From: SHZL01 sp963708905
Lineage (GTDB): Bacteria > Pseudomonadota > Gammaproteobacteria > Xanthomonadales > SZUA-36
Direction of reading: 5' to 3'
NCBI GenBank assembly: GCA_963708905.1
Contig: CAVPUV010000072.1
Span: 1-64,000 of the forward strand
Length of the DNA: 64,000 nt
Shown here: positions 9,507 through 19,137 of the stretch, piece by piece
Layout: each line of letters begins with the position of its first letter
How positions within the stretch are numbered: position 1 is the first letter of the stretch
Made by a program: the position numbers and the translations under genes
The notes under the pieces: model-generated
Databases searched by the model: none
The model's input: only the letters and a program-made list of their open reading frames with translations
Told to the model about the DNA's origin: nothing

Positions 9507-11300
9507 TTACGACTTCCCGGGCACGTATAAATCCGTAATGGTTCCACTAAACACTTCCGCTGCCATACCTATACTCTCGGCAAGAGTCGGGTGGGGGTGA
9601 ATGGTCAAACCGATATCGGCAGCCTCACAGCCCATTTCTATGGCCAGAGCACATTCTGCAATCAGGTCCCCGGCATGCGGGCCCGTGATGCCGGCGCCGA
9701 TGATGCGTTTGCTGGCCCTGTTGAATAATAACTTGGTGAAACCCTCGGTACGATCAATCCCCAGGGCTCGGCCGCTGGCAGCCCAGGGAAACCGCCCAAG
9801 CTCGTAATCCACACCTGCTTTCTTCGCCTCCAATTCGGTCAGTCCAACCCAGGCAATCTCCGGATCGGTATAGGCAACGGACGGAATCACCCTGGCATCG
9901 AATGCGCTGCGCTCTCCGGCGCAGACCTCGGCAGCAACCTTGCCCTCATGCGTAGCCTTGTGAGCAAGCATGGGCTGGCCGATTACATCACCGATGGCGA
10001 AGATGTGCGGCACATTGGTGCGCATCTGCCGGTCGACCTCGATAAAGCCCTCTTCCGTCACCGCAACGCCGGCGGCCTCCGCACCAAGTCCTTTGCCATT
10101 GGGTATCCGGCCGACCGCAACCAGCACCCTGTCGAAGTACCCGGTCTCGGGCGCTTTTGCACCCGCAAAATGCGCTACCAGTGCATCGTCGGCAACATCC
10201 ACCTGGGTAACACGGGTTTCGAGATAAATATTCTCGTAGCGTCTGGCTATGCGCGATTGCAATGGTTTGACCAGGTCCGGGTCAGCGCCAGGTATCAGCT
10301 GCGCGGTCAATTCCGCCACCGTTACTTTGCTGCCCAGGGCTGCATAGACACCAGCCATTTCCAGGCCGATGATGCCGCCACCTATAACCAGCAGACGCTG
10401 TGGAATTTCCTCCAGTTGCAGCGCAGCCGTGGAGTCCATGAGCCTGGGATCTCCCCAGGGCAATCCAGGTAATTCATAAGAATGTGAGCCAGTAGCAATG
10501 ATGGCATGCGCAAAGTCCAGAGTCCGCGAGTCGTTACCCTGGACCACGGCCAATTCATGTGATCCGGTAAATGTTCCTACCCCCTGGATGACATCAATCT
10601 TGCGCTTCCCGGCCATTCCCGACAGGCCGGCGGTCAGTTTGTCAACGACCTGATCCTTGAACGCACGCAATTTTTCGAGCTCGATGCGGGGTTCGCCAAA
10701 CTGAACCCCATGTCTGGACATGGCTGCTGCTTCATCGATCACCTGTGCAGTGTGCAGCAGCGCCTTGGACGGGATGCAACCCACATTCAGACAGACGCCA
10801 CCCAGCACGGGATAACGTTCGACCAGAGCGACCCGCAGACCCAGGTCTGCAGCACGAAAAGCAGCGGTATACCCTCCCGGCCCGGCGCCAAGTACCACCA
10901 CGTCGTATTCATGCGCCGGGTTCGACGATGGTTTTTCCTGGCCCGGTTCTGCCCGCGCTTTATCGGTTGAGTTGTCAAATTGCTGGCGCGGTAATGGCTC
11001 GGCTGCGTTTTCCGGTTCAGCAGGAGGCACTTGGTCAGACTCACCATCTTCGGATGTTGCGCTGCTGGTCAGCCGCGCAATCACACTTCCCGTGGAAACC
11101 AAAGACCCTATTTCAACCAGAATTTCAACGATTTCACCTTCGACAGGAGCGGGAACTTCCATCGTCGCTTTGTCACTTTCCAGCGTTACGAGAGACTGTT
11201 CCCGCTGGACCCGATCACCCGGCTTGATCAGCACTTCGATGACAGGGATGTCGGAAAAATCACCGATATCCGGTACTTTGATCTCGATGATTTGGCTCAC
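9507..11300 (-). CDS. lpdA: Dihydrolipoyl dehydrogenase (PDH E3) with N-terminal lipoyl domain
   Basis: E3 of the pyruvate dehydrogenase complex: reoxidises dihydrolipoamide with NAD+. The 597-residue protein starts with a lipoyl domain (lysine 44 in LESDKATMEV), an Ala/Pro/Glu-rich linker (about 80-130), then the flavoprotein core with the FAD fold VVVLGAGPGGY (~135), redox disulfide Cys170/Cys175 in GGVCLNVGCIPSK, a second Rossmann motif (VIGGGIIGLEMAG) and the C-terminal IHPHPTLAE with the catalytic His. The GTG at 11300 is preceded by GGAGA at good spacing. E3 with a fused lipoyl domain is known from Neisseria, Ralstonia and Xanthomonas. It follows aceF but is separated by a 240-bp gap holding a multi-hairpin repeat. 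Confidence 0.96.
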   Translation of the reverse strand: MSQIIEIKVPDIGDFSDIPVIEVLIKPGDRVQREQSLVTLESDKATMEVPAPVEGEIVEILVEIGSLVSTGSVIARLTSSATSEDGESDQVPPAEPENAAEPLPRQQFDNSTDKARAEPGQEKPSSNPAHEYDVVVLGAGPGGYTAAFRAADLGLRVALVERYPVLGGVCLNVGCIPSKALLHTAQVIDEAAAMSRHGVQFGEPRIELEKLRAFKDQVVDKLTAGLSGMAGKRKIDVIQGVGTFTGSHELAVVQGNDSRTLDFAHAIIATGSHSYELPGLPWGDPRLMDSTAALQLEEIPQRLLVIGGGIIGLEMAGVYAALGSKVTVAELTAQLIPGADPDLVKPLQSRIARRYENIYLETRVTQVDVADDALVAHFAGAKAPETGYFDRVLVAVGRIPNGKGLGAEAAGVAVTEEGFIEVDRQMRTNVPHIFAIGDVIGQPMLAHKATHEGKVAAEVCAGERSAFDARVIPSVAYTDPEIAWVGLTELEAKKAGVDYELGRFPWAASGRALGIDRTEGFTKLLFNRASKRIIGAGITGPHAGDLIAECALAIEMGCEAADIGLTIHPHPTLAESIGMAAEVFSGTITDLYVPGKS

Positions 11301-11369
11301 GGACTGATTTCTCCACGGTTTGCGATGATCAGTGTATCTCCTTGATGCTTTTCGTGCTGCGAATTATCC

Positions 11370-11522
11370 AGTGCGCATCCGGAAATGGATGCACGCTAAC
11401 GCGGCACATGGAAGTGCCGCCATTTTCAATGATGTACGTCATTGAAAATGTGAGCGAAGCAAAACCACGCTTTTGCTTCGCGATTCCATAACGGGCTGGG
11501 ATGCCCGTTTATGGACAGACAC
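11370..11522 (+). repeat. Five-hairpin dispersed repeat, copy 1
   Basis: A 153-bp unit made of consecutive inverted repeats: hairpin at 11370-11397 (AGTGCGCATCC/GGATGCACGCT, two non-Watson-Crick pairs), 11401-11420 (GCGGCAC/GTGCCGC), 11421-11450 (12-bp arms CATTTTCAATGA/TCATTGAAAATG), 11454-11481 (11-bp arms GCGAAGCAAAA/TTTTGCTTCGC) and 11486-11514 (CCATAACGGGC/GCCCGTTTATGG with one bulge). The six bases ATCCAG occur at both ends (11366-11371 and 11524-11529), like a target-site duplication. It lies between aceF and lpdA and starts 17 bp after the aceF stop. Three other copies are in the window. No coding capacity. Confidence 0.9.
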
Positions 11523-11539
11523 CATCCAGGCGTTGCACG

Positions 11540-12877
11540 TCAGAGCGTCAGGCGCCTGAGATCCTCGAGTTGGCTGGCCAGGTAACGCGTGAACCGGGCC
11601 GCTGCGGCGCCATCTATTACCCTGTGATCATAGGACACCGATAACGGCAACATCAGTCGGGGCTGGAATGCCTGACCATCCCAAACTGGCTGCATGCGTG
11701 CACGCGATACACCCATGATCGCGACCTCCGGGGCATTGATGATCGGAGTGAATGCGGTGCCGCCAATGCCACCCAGGCTGGAGATGGAAAAGCACCCGCC
11801 CTGGATATCATCCGGCTTGAGTTTTTGTTCCCTGGCGCGGGCGCTGACCTCGCTCAACTCTCGCGCCAAATCCATCAAGCCCTTGCGGTCACATTCGCGC
11901 AGGACTGGAACCATGAGTCCTTCCGGAGTATCGACCGCTATGCCGATGTTGTAATAAGCCTTGAGAATCAGGTTTTCACCGGAGAGATCGAGCGAAGCAT
12001 TGAACTGGGGAAATTGCTTCAGCGCCATGACGCTGGCCTTGATCAGAAAGACCAGCGGCGTCAGCTTGAAACCTTGTTTCTGCGCATCGGCCGCAAGGGA
12101 TTTGCGGAACGACTCCATTTCCGTGATATCGGCTTCGTCGTGCTGGGTGACGTGTGGAATTCCGACCCAGTTGCGATGCAGGAATCCGGCGGATAGTTTG
12201 CGTATGCGTGATAGCGGCTGCGCGGTGACCTTGCCGAAACGGGAGAAATCAACTTTGGGGGGTGGCGGAAAGTTGAACCCGGAAAAGCTGCCACTGCCTT
12301 GAGCTGAGCCGCTGATGACGGACTTGACATAGCCTGCGACATCCTCCTTCAGAATGCGGCCGCCATCTCCGCTACCCTTAACTTGCTTGAGATCCGCGCC
12401 CAGTTCGCGGGCAAACTTGCGCACAGACGGACTGGCATAAGGAGCCGTATGTGGATCAAAGGCAGCAGCCCCGTGGGTAGTATCAGCCCGCGGCAACGGC
12501 GCAGCGGTGACGGCAGCATCAGGCTGGCTCTTCGATGCTGGCCGTTCTTGCTTCCGGGCTGGCGGTGGCTGGTGAGCAGCAGCGGCGCTGCTGTCCCACC
12601 CTGGAGATGTTTCCTGCGTTTGCGCGTCGTCTTCCGTGGTAATTTCCAGGACCGCAACTACGTCACCTGCGGAAACGGTATCATTCACCTTCAGCCTCAT
12701 CTCGCGAATCACACCTGCCTGCGGTGCGGGCACCTCCATCGTGGCCTTGTCGCTTTCCAGGGTAACCAGGGAATCCTCTGCATTTACCTGGTCACCCGCC
12801 GACACCAGCACTTCAATCACCGGGATGTTGCTGAAATCACCTATATCCGGCACCTTGATTTCGATCGATCTGCTCAC
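11540..12877 (-). CDS. aceF: Dihydrolipoamide acetyltransferase (PDH E2)
   Basis: E2 core of pyruvate dehydrogenase, transferring acetyl groups from lipoyl-lysine to CoA. Domains: one lipoyl domain (Lys44 in LESDKATM), Pro/Ala-rich linker, peripheral subunit-binding domain (SPSVRKFARELG) and catalytic acyltransferase domain ending in SVSYDHRVIDGAAAARF with the active His and Asp. I place the start at GTG 12877, which follows GGAGAAC at 5-6 nt and gives the N-terminus SRSIEIKVPDIGDF, colinear with LpdA; an ATG 33 nt upstream (12910) would add a non-family extension. About 445 residues, single lipoyl domain. It follows aceE by about 50 bp, in one operon. Confidence 0.95.
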   Translation of the reverse strand: MSRSIEIKVPDIGDFSNIPVIEVLVSAGDQVNAEDSLVTLESDKATMEVPAPQAGVIREMRLKVNDTVSAGDVVAVLEITTEDDAQTQETSPGWDSSAAAAHQPPPARKQERPASKSQPDAAVTAAPLPRADTTHGAAAFDPHTAPYASPSVRKFARELGADLKQVKGSGDGGRILKEDVAGYVKSVISGSAQGSGSFSGFNFPPPPKVDFSRFGKVTAQPLSRIRKLSAGFLHRNWVGIPHVTQHDEADITEMESFRKSLAADAQKQGFKLTPLVFLIKASVMALKQFPQFNASLDLSGENLILKAYYNIGIAVDTPEGLMVPVLRECDRKGLMDLARELSEVSARAREQKLKPDDIQGGCFSISSLGGIGGTAFTPIINAPEVAIMGVSRARMQPVWDGQAFQPRLMLPLSVSYDHRVIDGAAAARFTRYLASQLEDLRRLTL

Positions 12878-12930
12878 ACTGTTCTCCGCTTCATCAAACC
12901 ATCCCTTCACCAGGGAAGCTCAGAGTTTCC

Positions 12931-14181
12931 CTAGACGCGCGAAGGATTGTCCTTGTCAGGATCAATACCCAGTCTGCTACGGGCCGAGATAAGCTCACTT
13001 TGCCCCAACAGACCTTTGCGGTACAAGGCATACAGGGCAGCATAGGCTATGTTGAAACGATCAACCTCGAAGAACTGACGCAATTTTTCCCGCGTATCAG
13101 ATCGGCCGAAGCCATCGGTTCCCAGCACGATGTAGTCTTCCTGGGGCAGAAAGCCACGCACCTGATCGGCGAATGCCCGGACATAATCAGAAGCCGCAAT
13201 AACCGGGCCTTGCCGATCCAGTAAACACTGCGTCAGCCAGGGAATTTGCGGCTCTTTTTCCGGGTTGAGGCGGTTCCAGCGGCTGCATTCCACACCATTG
13301 CGGCGTAGTTCAGTAAAGCTGGTGGCACTCCAGATGTCCGCCATGACGGCAAAATCCTGTTCCAGGATACTGGCGGCCGCGACGGCCTCGCGCAGAATGG
13401 TTCCACTGGCCATCAGCTGCACTTTGCGTGCTCCGTCCGGCCCCTGCTTCAGCAGGTAAAGGCCCTTGCGGATGCCGTCTTCCGCGCCTGGCGGCATATC
13501 CGGGTGCGGATAGTTCTCGTTCATTACCGTGACGTAGTAATAGATGTCTTCCTTTTGTTCATACATACGACGCAAACCATCCTGCAGGATCACAGCCAAT
13601 TCGTATGAAAAGGCCGGGTCATAGGAAACGCAGTTTGGCACCATGCCGGCGATCATATGGCTGTTGCCATCTTCATGCTGCAAGCCTTCGCCGTTCAGGG
13701 TGGTGCGGCCGGCTGTTCCGCCGATAAGAAATCCCTTGGCCCGCATGTCGCCGGCAGCCCAGGTCAGGTCGCCAACCCGCTGAAACCCGAACATTGAATA
13801 GAAGATGAAGAACGGGATCATGGGCACGCCATTGCTTGCATAGCTGGTGGCGGCAGCGATCCATGATGACATGCCTCCTGCCTCGGTAATGCCTTCCTGC
13901 AGTATCTGGCCTTTCTTGTCTTCCTTGTAGAACATCAGCTGGTCAGAATCCATCGGGGTGTATAACTGGCCAACCGACGAGTAGATGCCCAGCTGACGGA
14001 ACATACCTTCCATGCCGAAAGTGCGCGCTTCATCGGCCACGATCGGTACGATACGCGAGGCCAGAGACTGATCGCGCAGCAGCATGGCCAGGGCCCGCAC
14101 AAACACCATGGTCGTGCTGATTTCCCGGTCACCGGTCGCTTTCAGCAATGGCTCGAATACCTGAAGCTCGGGGATTTTCAA
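12931..14181 (-). CDS. aceE: Pyruvate dehydrogenase E1, C-terminal fragment (frameshifted aceE)
   Basis: The C-terminal ~416 residues of homodimeric pyruvate dehydrogenase E1. They align with E. coli AceE from the linker onward: FVRALAMLLRD, PIVADEARTFGMEG, YKEDKKGQILQEGI, GTAGRTTLNGEGLQHEDGNSHM, VLGTDGFGRSDTREKLRQFFEVD. The apparent TTG start at 14181 is not a natural start. Family sequence continues upstream in this frame (LEQRNKLGGFLPQRH) to about 14243, where it meets the upstream fragment. One base appears to be missing at about 14243-14244. Joined, the protein would be about 890 residues, matching the 887 of E. coli. As aceF and lpdA are intact, a sequencing error is more likely than gene loss. 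Confidence 0.92.
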   Translation of the reverse strand: MKIPELQVFEPLLKATGDREISTTMVFVRALAMLLRDQSLASRIVPIVADEARTFGMEGMFRQLGIYSSVGQLYTPMDSDQLMFYKEDKKGQILQEGITEAGGMSSWIAAATSYASNGVPMIPFFIFYSMFGFQRVGDLTWAAGDMRAKGFLIGGTAGRTTLNGEGLQHEDGNSHMIAGMVPNCVSYDPAFSYELAVILQDGLRRMYEQKEDIYYYVTVMNENYPHPDMPPGAEDGIRKGLYLLKQGPDGARKVQLMASGTILREAVAAASILEQDFAVMADIWSATSFTELRRNGVECSRWNRLNPEKEPQIPWLTQCLLDRQGPVIAASDYVRAFADQVRGFLPQEDYIVLGTDGFGRSDTREKLRQFFEVDRFNIAYAALYALYRKGLLGQSELISARSRLGIDPDKDNPSRV

Positions 14182-15602
14182 CGCATCGAATTGAGCATGA
14201 CGCTGCGGCAGAAACCCACCGAGTTTGTTGCGCTGTTCCAGCAGTACTGAATCTCCGGGCTGTCTTTGCCCGGGTGGTAGTAAGGCACTTTCTCTATTTC
14301 TTCATCGGTGATCGGGACGCTGAAACGATCGCGGAACTGACGAATCGAGTCGATATCCATTTTTTTCTGCTGGTGAGTGATGTTTTGCGCTTCGCCAGCT
14401 CCACCCATGCCATAGCCCTTGACGGTTTTTGCCAGGATGACAATAGGTCGCTCCCGTGGCTTCATCGCTTCACTGTAAGCGGCATAAATTTTATGCGGAT
14501 CATGGCCCCCGCGATTCAATCGCCAGATATCCCGATCTGACATACTGGCGACCATTTCTTTCAACTCGGGGTACTTGCCAAAAAAATGTTCACGGGTGTA
14601 GGCGCCACCCTTGGCCTTGTAGGCCTGGTAATCGCCATCCCGGGCTTCTTCCATGCGTTTACGCAGCAGCCCATCCTTGTCCTTGGCAAACAATGGATCC
14701 CAGTACGAGCCCCAAATGACTTTCAGCACACTCCAGCGCGCGCCGCGGAATACGCTTTCCAGTTCCTGAATGATCTTGCCATTGCCGCGCACCGGACCAT
14801 CCAGGCGCTGCAGATTGCAGTTGACCACGAAAATCAGGTTATTCAGTTTTTCCCGGCCTGCCAGCGAGATGGCGCCCAGCGATTCCGGCTCGTCAGTTTC
14901 ACCATCGCCAAGAAAACACCACACTTTCCGGTCTGAAGTATCGGCTATGCCCCGGTTATGCAGATACTTGAGAAAACGCGCCTGGTAAATGGCCATGATC
15001 GGACCCAGGCCCATCGAAACAGTTGGAAACTGCCAGTAATCCGGCATTAACCATGGGTGCGGGTAGGAACTGAGGCCTTTGCCGGTGGATTCTTCACGGA
15101 AACCATCCAGCTGTTGTTCACTGATCCGGCCTTCCAGGAATGAACGGGCATAGATCCCGGGTGAGGAATGGCCCTGGATATAGACCAGGTCGCCGCCACC
15201 CGGATGATCCGGACCACGAAAAAAATGATTGAAACCGACATCGTAAAGGGTCGCCGCCGAAGCGAAACTGGCGATGTGACCGCCCAGTTCACCCCCGCGC
15301 TTACTGGCCCTGACCACGGTCGCCATCGCATTCCAGCGAATGAAGGAACGGATGCGGAATTCCAGCTCGGTATTACCCGGAGAGCGATTTTCCAGGTGCG
15401 GAGGAATCGTGTTGACGTAAGCCGTGGTGGCATCATAGGGCAGGTAGCCACCGGACCGGCGCGTGTAGTCCACCAGTTTTTCTATCAGATAATGCGCGCG
15501 ATCCGGCCCATGCCGCCCGATAATGGCCTGCAGCGACTCGAGCCATTCTTGAGTTTCCTGCGGGTCACTGTCCTGGCGCAGTTTATCAACTTCCAGATTC
15601 AT
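14178..15602 (-). CDS. aceE: Pyruvate dehydrogenase E1, N-terminal fragment (frameshifted aceE)
   Basis: The first ~453 residues of E1, the thiamine diphosphate enzyme that decarboxylates pyruvate and reductively acetylates E2. Visible: DSDPQETQEWLESLQAI at the N-terminus, RRSGGYLPYDATTAYVNTIP, QGHSSPGIYARSFLEGR, and the ThDP/Mg motif GDGETDEPES with downstream NCNLQRLDGPVRGN. The frame leaves the family after DSPEIQY, near 14244, and runs about 21 unrelated residues to a stop at 14178. Restoring one base there makes the reading continuous with the downstream fragment. It is the first gene of aceE-aceF-lpdA and lies 23 bp downstream of maeB on the same strand. Confidence 0.93.
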   Translation of the reverse strand: MNLEVDKLRQDSDPQETQEWLESLQAIIGRHGPDRAHYLIEKLVDYTRRSGGYLPYDATTAYVNTIPPHLENRSPGNTELEFRIRSFIRWNAMATVVRASKRGGELGGHIASFASAATLYDVGFNHFFRGPDHPGGGDLVYIQGHSSPGIYARSFLEGRISEQQLDGFREESTGKGLSSYPHPWLMPDYWQFPTVSMGLGPIMAIYQARFLKYLHNRGIADTSDRKVWCFLGDGETDEPESLGAISLAGREKLNNLIFVVNCNLQRLDGPVRGNGKIIQELESVFRGARWSVLKVIWGSYWDPLFAKDKDGLLRKRMEEARDGDYQAYKAKGGAYTREHFFGKYPELKEMVASMSDRDIWRLNRGGHDPHKIYAAYSEAMKPRERPIVILAKTVKGYGMGGAGEAQNITHQQKKMDIDSIRQFRDRFSVPITDEEIEKVPYYHPGKDSPEIQYCWNSATNSVGFCRSVMLNSMR

Positions 15603-15625
15603 TGAGGAACTCCCGGACCGGCTCT

Positions 15626-17911
15626 TCAGCCGTTCATGCTTTCTTCGTAGAGTTGAGCTTCAACGACCACTATGGCCGTCATGTTAACGATACGGCGAAC
15701 CGATGCTGACGGCGTGAGAACATGTGCCGGACGGGCCAGGCCAAGCAGGATGGGTCCCACCGTCACACCGTTGCTGATGACTCGCGACATACTGAATGCG
15801 ATGTGGGCAGAATCCTGGCTGGGCATCACCAACAAGTTGGCAGGACCACGCAGTCGGCTGTTGGGAAACACATGCTTGCGGTAATTTTCATCCAGAGCCA
15901 TATCAGCCGTCATCTCGCCTTCGACCTCAAGATCGGGATTTCGTTGACGTAAAATGCTGAGCGCCGTCTTCATCTTTCCCGCGCTGTCATCCTTGTGGCT
16001 GCCAAACGCGGAATGGGATAACAGTGCAACCCGGGGACGAATACCGAATATACGGATTTTATCGGCAGCCATGAGAGTAATTTCGGCTATCTCCTCGGCG
16101 GTCGGATTGGCATTGACATGCGTATCGCAGACAAAATAAGTGCCTTCTTCGGTACTGAGCACACTGAGCGAAGCTGCCACTTTCGCGCTGGCGTGCAAGC
16201 CGATCACGTCCAGCACATTGCCCAGGTTGATACGATAGCGGCCCACGACACCGGTGATCAGCGCATCCACTTCCCCGCGATACAACATCAGTGCGGCAAT
16301 GACGCTGGTTCGCGTTCGTACAATGGTTTTTGCCGTATCGGGCGAAATTCCCCGCCGTTCCATGATCGCGTGATAGGTGGTCCAGTAATCCCGGAACCGG
16401 GGGTCGGACTCCGGATTGACCAGTTCAAAGTCCCTGCCCTCCTTGAGCCGCAGACCGAGTTTCTCGATGCGGCTCTGAACCACCGCAGGCCGGCCTATAA
16501 GTATCGGAAATGCCATCTGGTTATCAACTACTGATTGCACGCCACGCAACACCACCGCTTCTTCGCCATCGGCGTAAACAACGCGTTTTGGGACCCTGCG
16601 CGCCGCGTCGAACACAGGCTTCATCAACAAGCCGGTGCGGTACACGAACTGTTCGAGTTGCTCACGGTAGGCATCCATATCGGCCATGGGGCGGGTTGCA
16701 ACGCCACTGTCCATTGCAGCCTGGGCTACCGCGGGCGCCAGTTGCACCAGCAGTCTGGGGTCAAATGGCCTGGGGATGATGTAATCGCGTCCAAACTGCA
16801 ATGCTTCAGCGTTGGCGGAGACCGCGCCTGTCTGTTGCACTTCCTTGCGTGTCAGATCGGCGAGAGCATGCACGCATGCCATCTTCATCTCGTCGTTGAT
16901 GACCGTTGCGCCCACATCCAATGCGCCGCGGAAAATGTAGGGAAAACAAAGCACGTTGTTGACCTGGTTGGGGTAGTCCGATCTGCCCGTGGCGATGATC
17001 GCGTCCGGACAGGCTTCACGTGCGTCTTCCGGCCGTATTTCCGGCTCCGGATTGGCCAGGGCCAGTATGATGGGTTGCTGAGCCATCGTTGCCACCATCT
17101 CTTTACTCAAAACACCTCCGGCGGAAACACCAAGGAAGATATCCGCTCCGCAAATCGCCTCCCGTAGCGTGCGCATTTCCGTGTCCACGGCATACCCGGC
17201 CTTGCGTGCATCCATGTATTGGCTGCGGCCAGTAAAAATAACACCCAGCCGGTCAACCACCAGGATGTTTTCTTTTCTCATGCCCAGGTTGACCAGCAGA
17301 TCAAGACAAGCCATACCAGCCGCGCCCGCGCCGGATGCCACCAGTCGGACTTCATCGATGGATTTCTCCACGATATGCAGCGCGTTGAGCACTGCTGCCC
17401 CGGTAATAATGGCCGTCCCATGCTGGTCGTCGTGAAAAACAGGAATCGACAAGCGTTCCTTAAGGCGGGACTCGACCAGGAAACACTCGGGCGCCTTGAT
17501 GTCCTCCAGGTTAATGCCGCCAAAGGTTGGCTCCAGGGCGGCAATGATTTCCACCAGCTTATCCGGGTCCTGCTCGGAAATTTCGATATCAAAGACATCG
17601 ATGTCGGCAAATTTCTTGAATAAAACTGCTTTGCCTTCCATCACAGGCTTGGCAGCCAGTGGGCCGATGTTGCCAAGGCCGAGCACGGCAGTGCCATTGC
17701 TTATTACCGCCACGAGGTTGCCGCGCGCGGTCACTTCGCTCACGGCCGCCGGATTTTCATGAATCAATTCACTCGCCGCGGCGACCCCGGGCGAATAGGC
17801 CAGAGCCAGGTCCTGCTGGGTAGTGAGTGGCTTGGTGGGCGTAATCTTGATCTTGCCGGGTTTGGGGTGCCGGTGATAGTAGAGTGCGTTTTCTTTCAAA
17901 TTGTCGCTCAT
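15626..17911 (-). CDS. maeB: NADP-dependent malic enzyme with phosphotransacetylase-like C-terminal domain
   Basis: Oxidatively decarboxylates malate to pyruvate. At 761 residues it has the long MaeB plan: a malic domain (residues ~15-160, including LALAYSPGVA, FADIDVFDIE and the metal-site FHDDQHGTAI), an NAD(P)-binding domain (ASGAGAAGMACLDLL), and from about residue 430 a phosphate acetyltransferase-like domain (PILIGRPAVV, LLVMPSQDSAHIAFSM, VGPILLGLARPAHVL). In E. coli MaeB this last domain is regulatory and binds acetyl-CoA. It sits between the fba gene and aceE on the same strand, so it would feed pyruvate to the adjacent PDH genes. Confidence 0.94.
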   Translation of the reverse strand: MSDNLKENALYYHRHPKPGKIKITPTKPLTTQQDLALAYSPGVAAASELIHENPAAVSEVTARGNLVAVISNGTAVLGLGNIGPLAAKPVMEGKAVLFKKFADIDVFDIEISEQDPDKLVEIIAALEPTFGGINLEDIKAPECFLVESRLKERLSIPVFHDDQHGTAIITGAAVLNALHIVEKSIDEVRLVASGAGAAGMACLDLLVNLGMRKENILVVDRLGVIFTGRSQYMDARKAGYAVDTEMRTLREAICGADIFLGVSAGGVLSKEMVATMAQQPIILALANPEPEIRPEDAREACPDAIIATGRSDYPNQVNNVLCFPYIFRGALDVGATVINDEMKMACVHALADLTRKEVQQTGAVSANAEALQFGRDYIIPRPFDPRLLVQLAPAVAQAAMDSGVATRPMADMDAYREQLEQFVYRTGLLMKPVFDAARRVPKRVVYADGEEAVVLRGVQSVVDNQMAFPILIGRPAVVQSRIEKLGLRLKEGRDFELVNPESDPRFRDYWTTYHAIMERRGISPDTAKTIVRTRTSVIAALMLYRGEVDALITGVVGRYRINLGNVLDVIGLHASAKVAASLSVLSTEEGTYFVCDTHVNANPTAEEIAEITLMAADKIRIFGIRPRVALLSHSAFGSHKDDSAGKMKTALSILRQRNPDLEVEGEMTADMALDENYRKHVFPNSRLRGPANLLVMPSQDSAHIAFSMSRVISNGVTVGPILLGLARPAHVLTPSASVRRIVNMTAIVVVEAQLYEESMNG

Positions 17912-17998
17912 CAGTTCACCTGTGGCGGTGAGTAACCGCCATCTGGCAGTGACTCCCGATGCTTAATTGGGGATCCGGCTGTACTCAGCGGGCGCGGT

Positions 17999-19018
17999 TC
18001 AAGCCGCTTCAAGAGATTCGTCATATTGGCCCATGGCAGCCAGGCCATTCATGCGCGCGCGGTGCGCCAGTTTCTTCTGCGCAGCGGCCACATTGGCGGC
18101 CGGATCTTCACCCCATACCTGCAAAGACGGTGCTTGCAGGGCCCGCCCGTATGAAAAGGTCAACGGCCAGGGAAAATCACCCAACTGGTTCATCGCATTG
18201 AGGTGAGCGGTGGCTTCCACATCCGCCTGTCCACCAGAAAGAAACACGATGCCCCCCAACGCAGCCGGCACCGCGTTCAATAAACACTGCACGGTGGCTT
18301 CGGCAACGTCCGGAACGCTGGCGCGATTTTGGGCCTCACTGCCGGAAATGACCATGCTCGCTTTCAGGATGGTGCCTTCGAGCAATACGTTTTGCTCATA
18401 CAGCTGGTTAAACAGAGCCCGCAGCGTGGCTTCGGTAACTTCGAATGATTCATCCAGGCTGTGCGCACCGTCCATAAGTACTTCCGGTTCCACTATGGGA
18501 ACAATCCCCGCTTCCTGGCAAAGTGCGGCGTAGCGGGCCAGAGCATGTGCATTGGCATCAACGCAGGAGGAAGTGGGAATATTTTCTCCTATTGTGATCA
18601 CGGCGCGCCACTTGGCAAAACGCGCACCCAATGCGTGGTACTCCTCGAGACGGCCGCGCAGCCCGTCAAGACCCTCGGTGACTTTTTCCCCGGGGTGACC
18701 CGCCAGAGGATGGGCGCCCAAATCCACTTTGATACCTGGAAGCACGCCGGCATCCTGCATGACCTTGACGAAAGACACGCCCGAGCGGGAAGTCTGGCGG
18801 ATGGTTTCGTCATAAAGAATGGCTCCGCTGATATGTCTGCCCAGTCCGGCAGTGGTCAGTAACATTTCGCGATAGGCGCGTCGGTTTTCCTCGGTGGATT
18901 CAATGTTAACTGCCTTGAACCGTTTTGCAATGGTTCCCGAGCTCTCATCGATGGCAAGTATTCCTTTTCCCTCAGCGACCATCGCCTCCGCTACCGACAC
19001 CAGATCCATACTGTTCAT
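17999..19018 (-). CDS. Class I fructose-bisphosphate aldolase
   Basis: Cleaves fructose 1,6-bisphosphate to dihydroxyacetone phosphate and glyceraldehyde 3-phosphate by a Schiff-base mechanism. The 339-residue protein is of the animal/plant-like class I type: GKGILAIDESSGTIAKRF near residue 18, ILYDETIRQ, PIVEPEVLMDGAHS and the Schiff-base lysine region LEGTILKASMVISG, then FLSGGQADVEATAHLNAMNQ. It ends a tkt-gap-pgk-pyk-fba series, after a 119-bp gap behind pyk that contains a hairpin (GCCC/GGGC arms near 19044-19062) and a 12-bp palindrome (CGAATCGATTCG, 19063-19074); an independent promoter there is possible. Confidence 0.95.
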   Translation of the reverse strand: MNSMDLVSVAEAMVAEGKGILAIDESSGTIAKRFKAVNIESTEENRRAYREMLLTTAGLGRHISGAILYDETIRQTSRSGVSFVKVMQDAGVLPGIKVDLGAHPLAGHPGEKVTEGLDGLRGRLEEYHALGARFAKWRAVITIGENIPTSSCVDANAHALARYAALCQEAGIVPIVEPEVLMDGAHSLDESFEVTEATLRALFNQLYEQNVLLEGTILKASMVISGSEAQNRASVPDVAEATVQCLLNAVPAALGGIVFLSGGQADVEATAHLNAMNQLGDFPWPLTFSYGRALQAPSLQVWGEDPAANVAAAQKKLAHRARMNGLAAMGQYDESLEAA

Positions 19019-19137
19019 GACTGACTCCTGAAAAATGGAATTACGCCCGAATTCATTTTGGGCGAATCGATTCGAATGAAAAATCTATTTTACTGCTTAG
19101 TGGCAAGCAAGACCAATGCGCTACAAAGGAATACGGG

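Noticed and set aside
11370..11522. Reading the five-hairpin unit as an intrinsic terminator
   Set aside because: No T-run follows any stem, and copies lie inside operons in both orientations.
14243..14250. Programmed ribosomal frameshifting in aceE
   Set aside because: No slippery heptamer or downstream structure seen at the junction (GATTCAGTACTGCTGG on the coding strand), and aceE is not known to use frameshifting; sequence error preferred.
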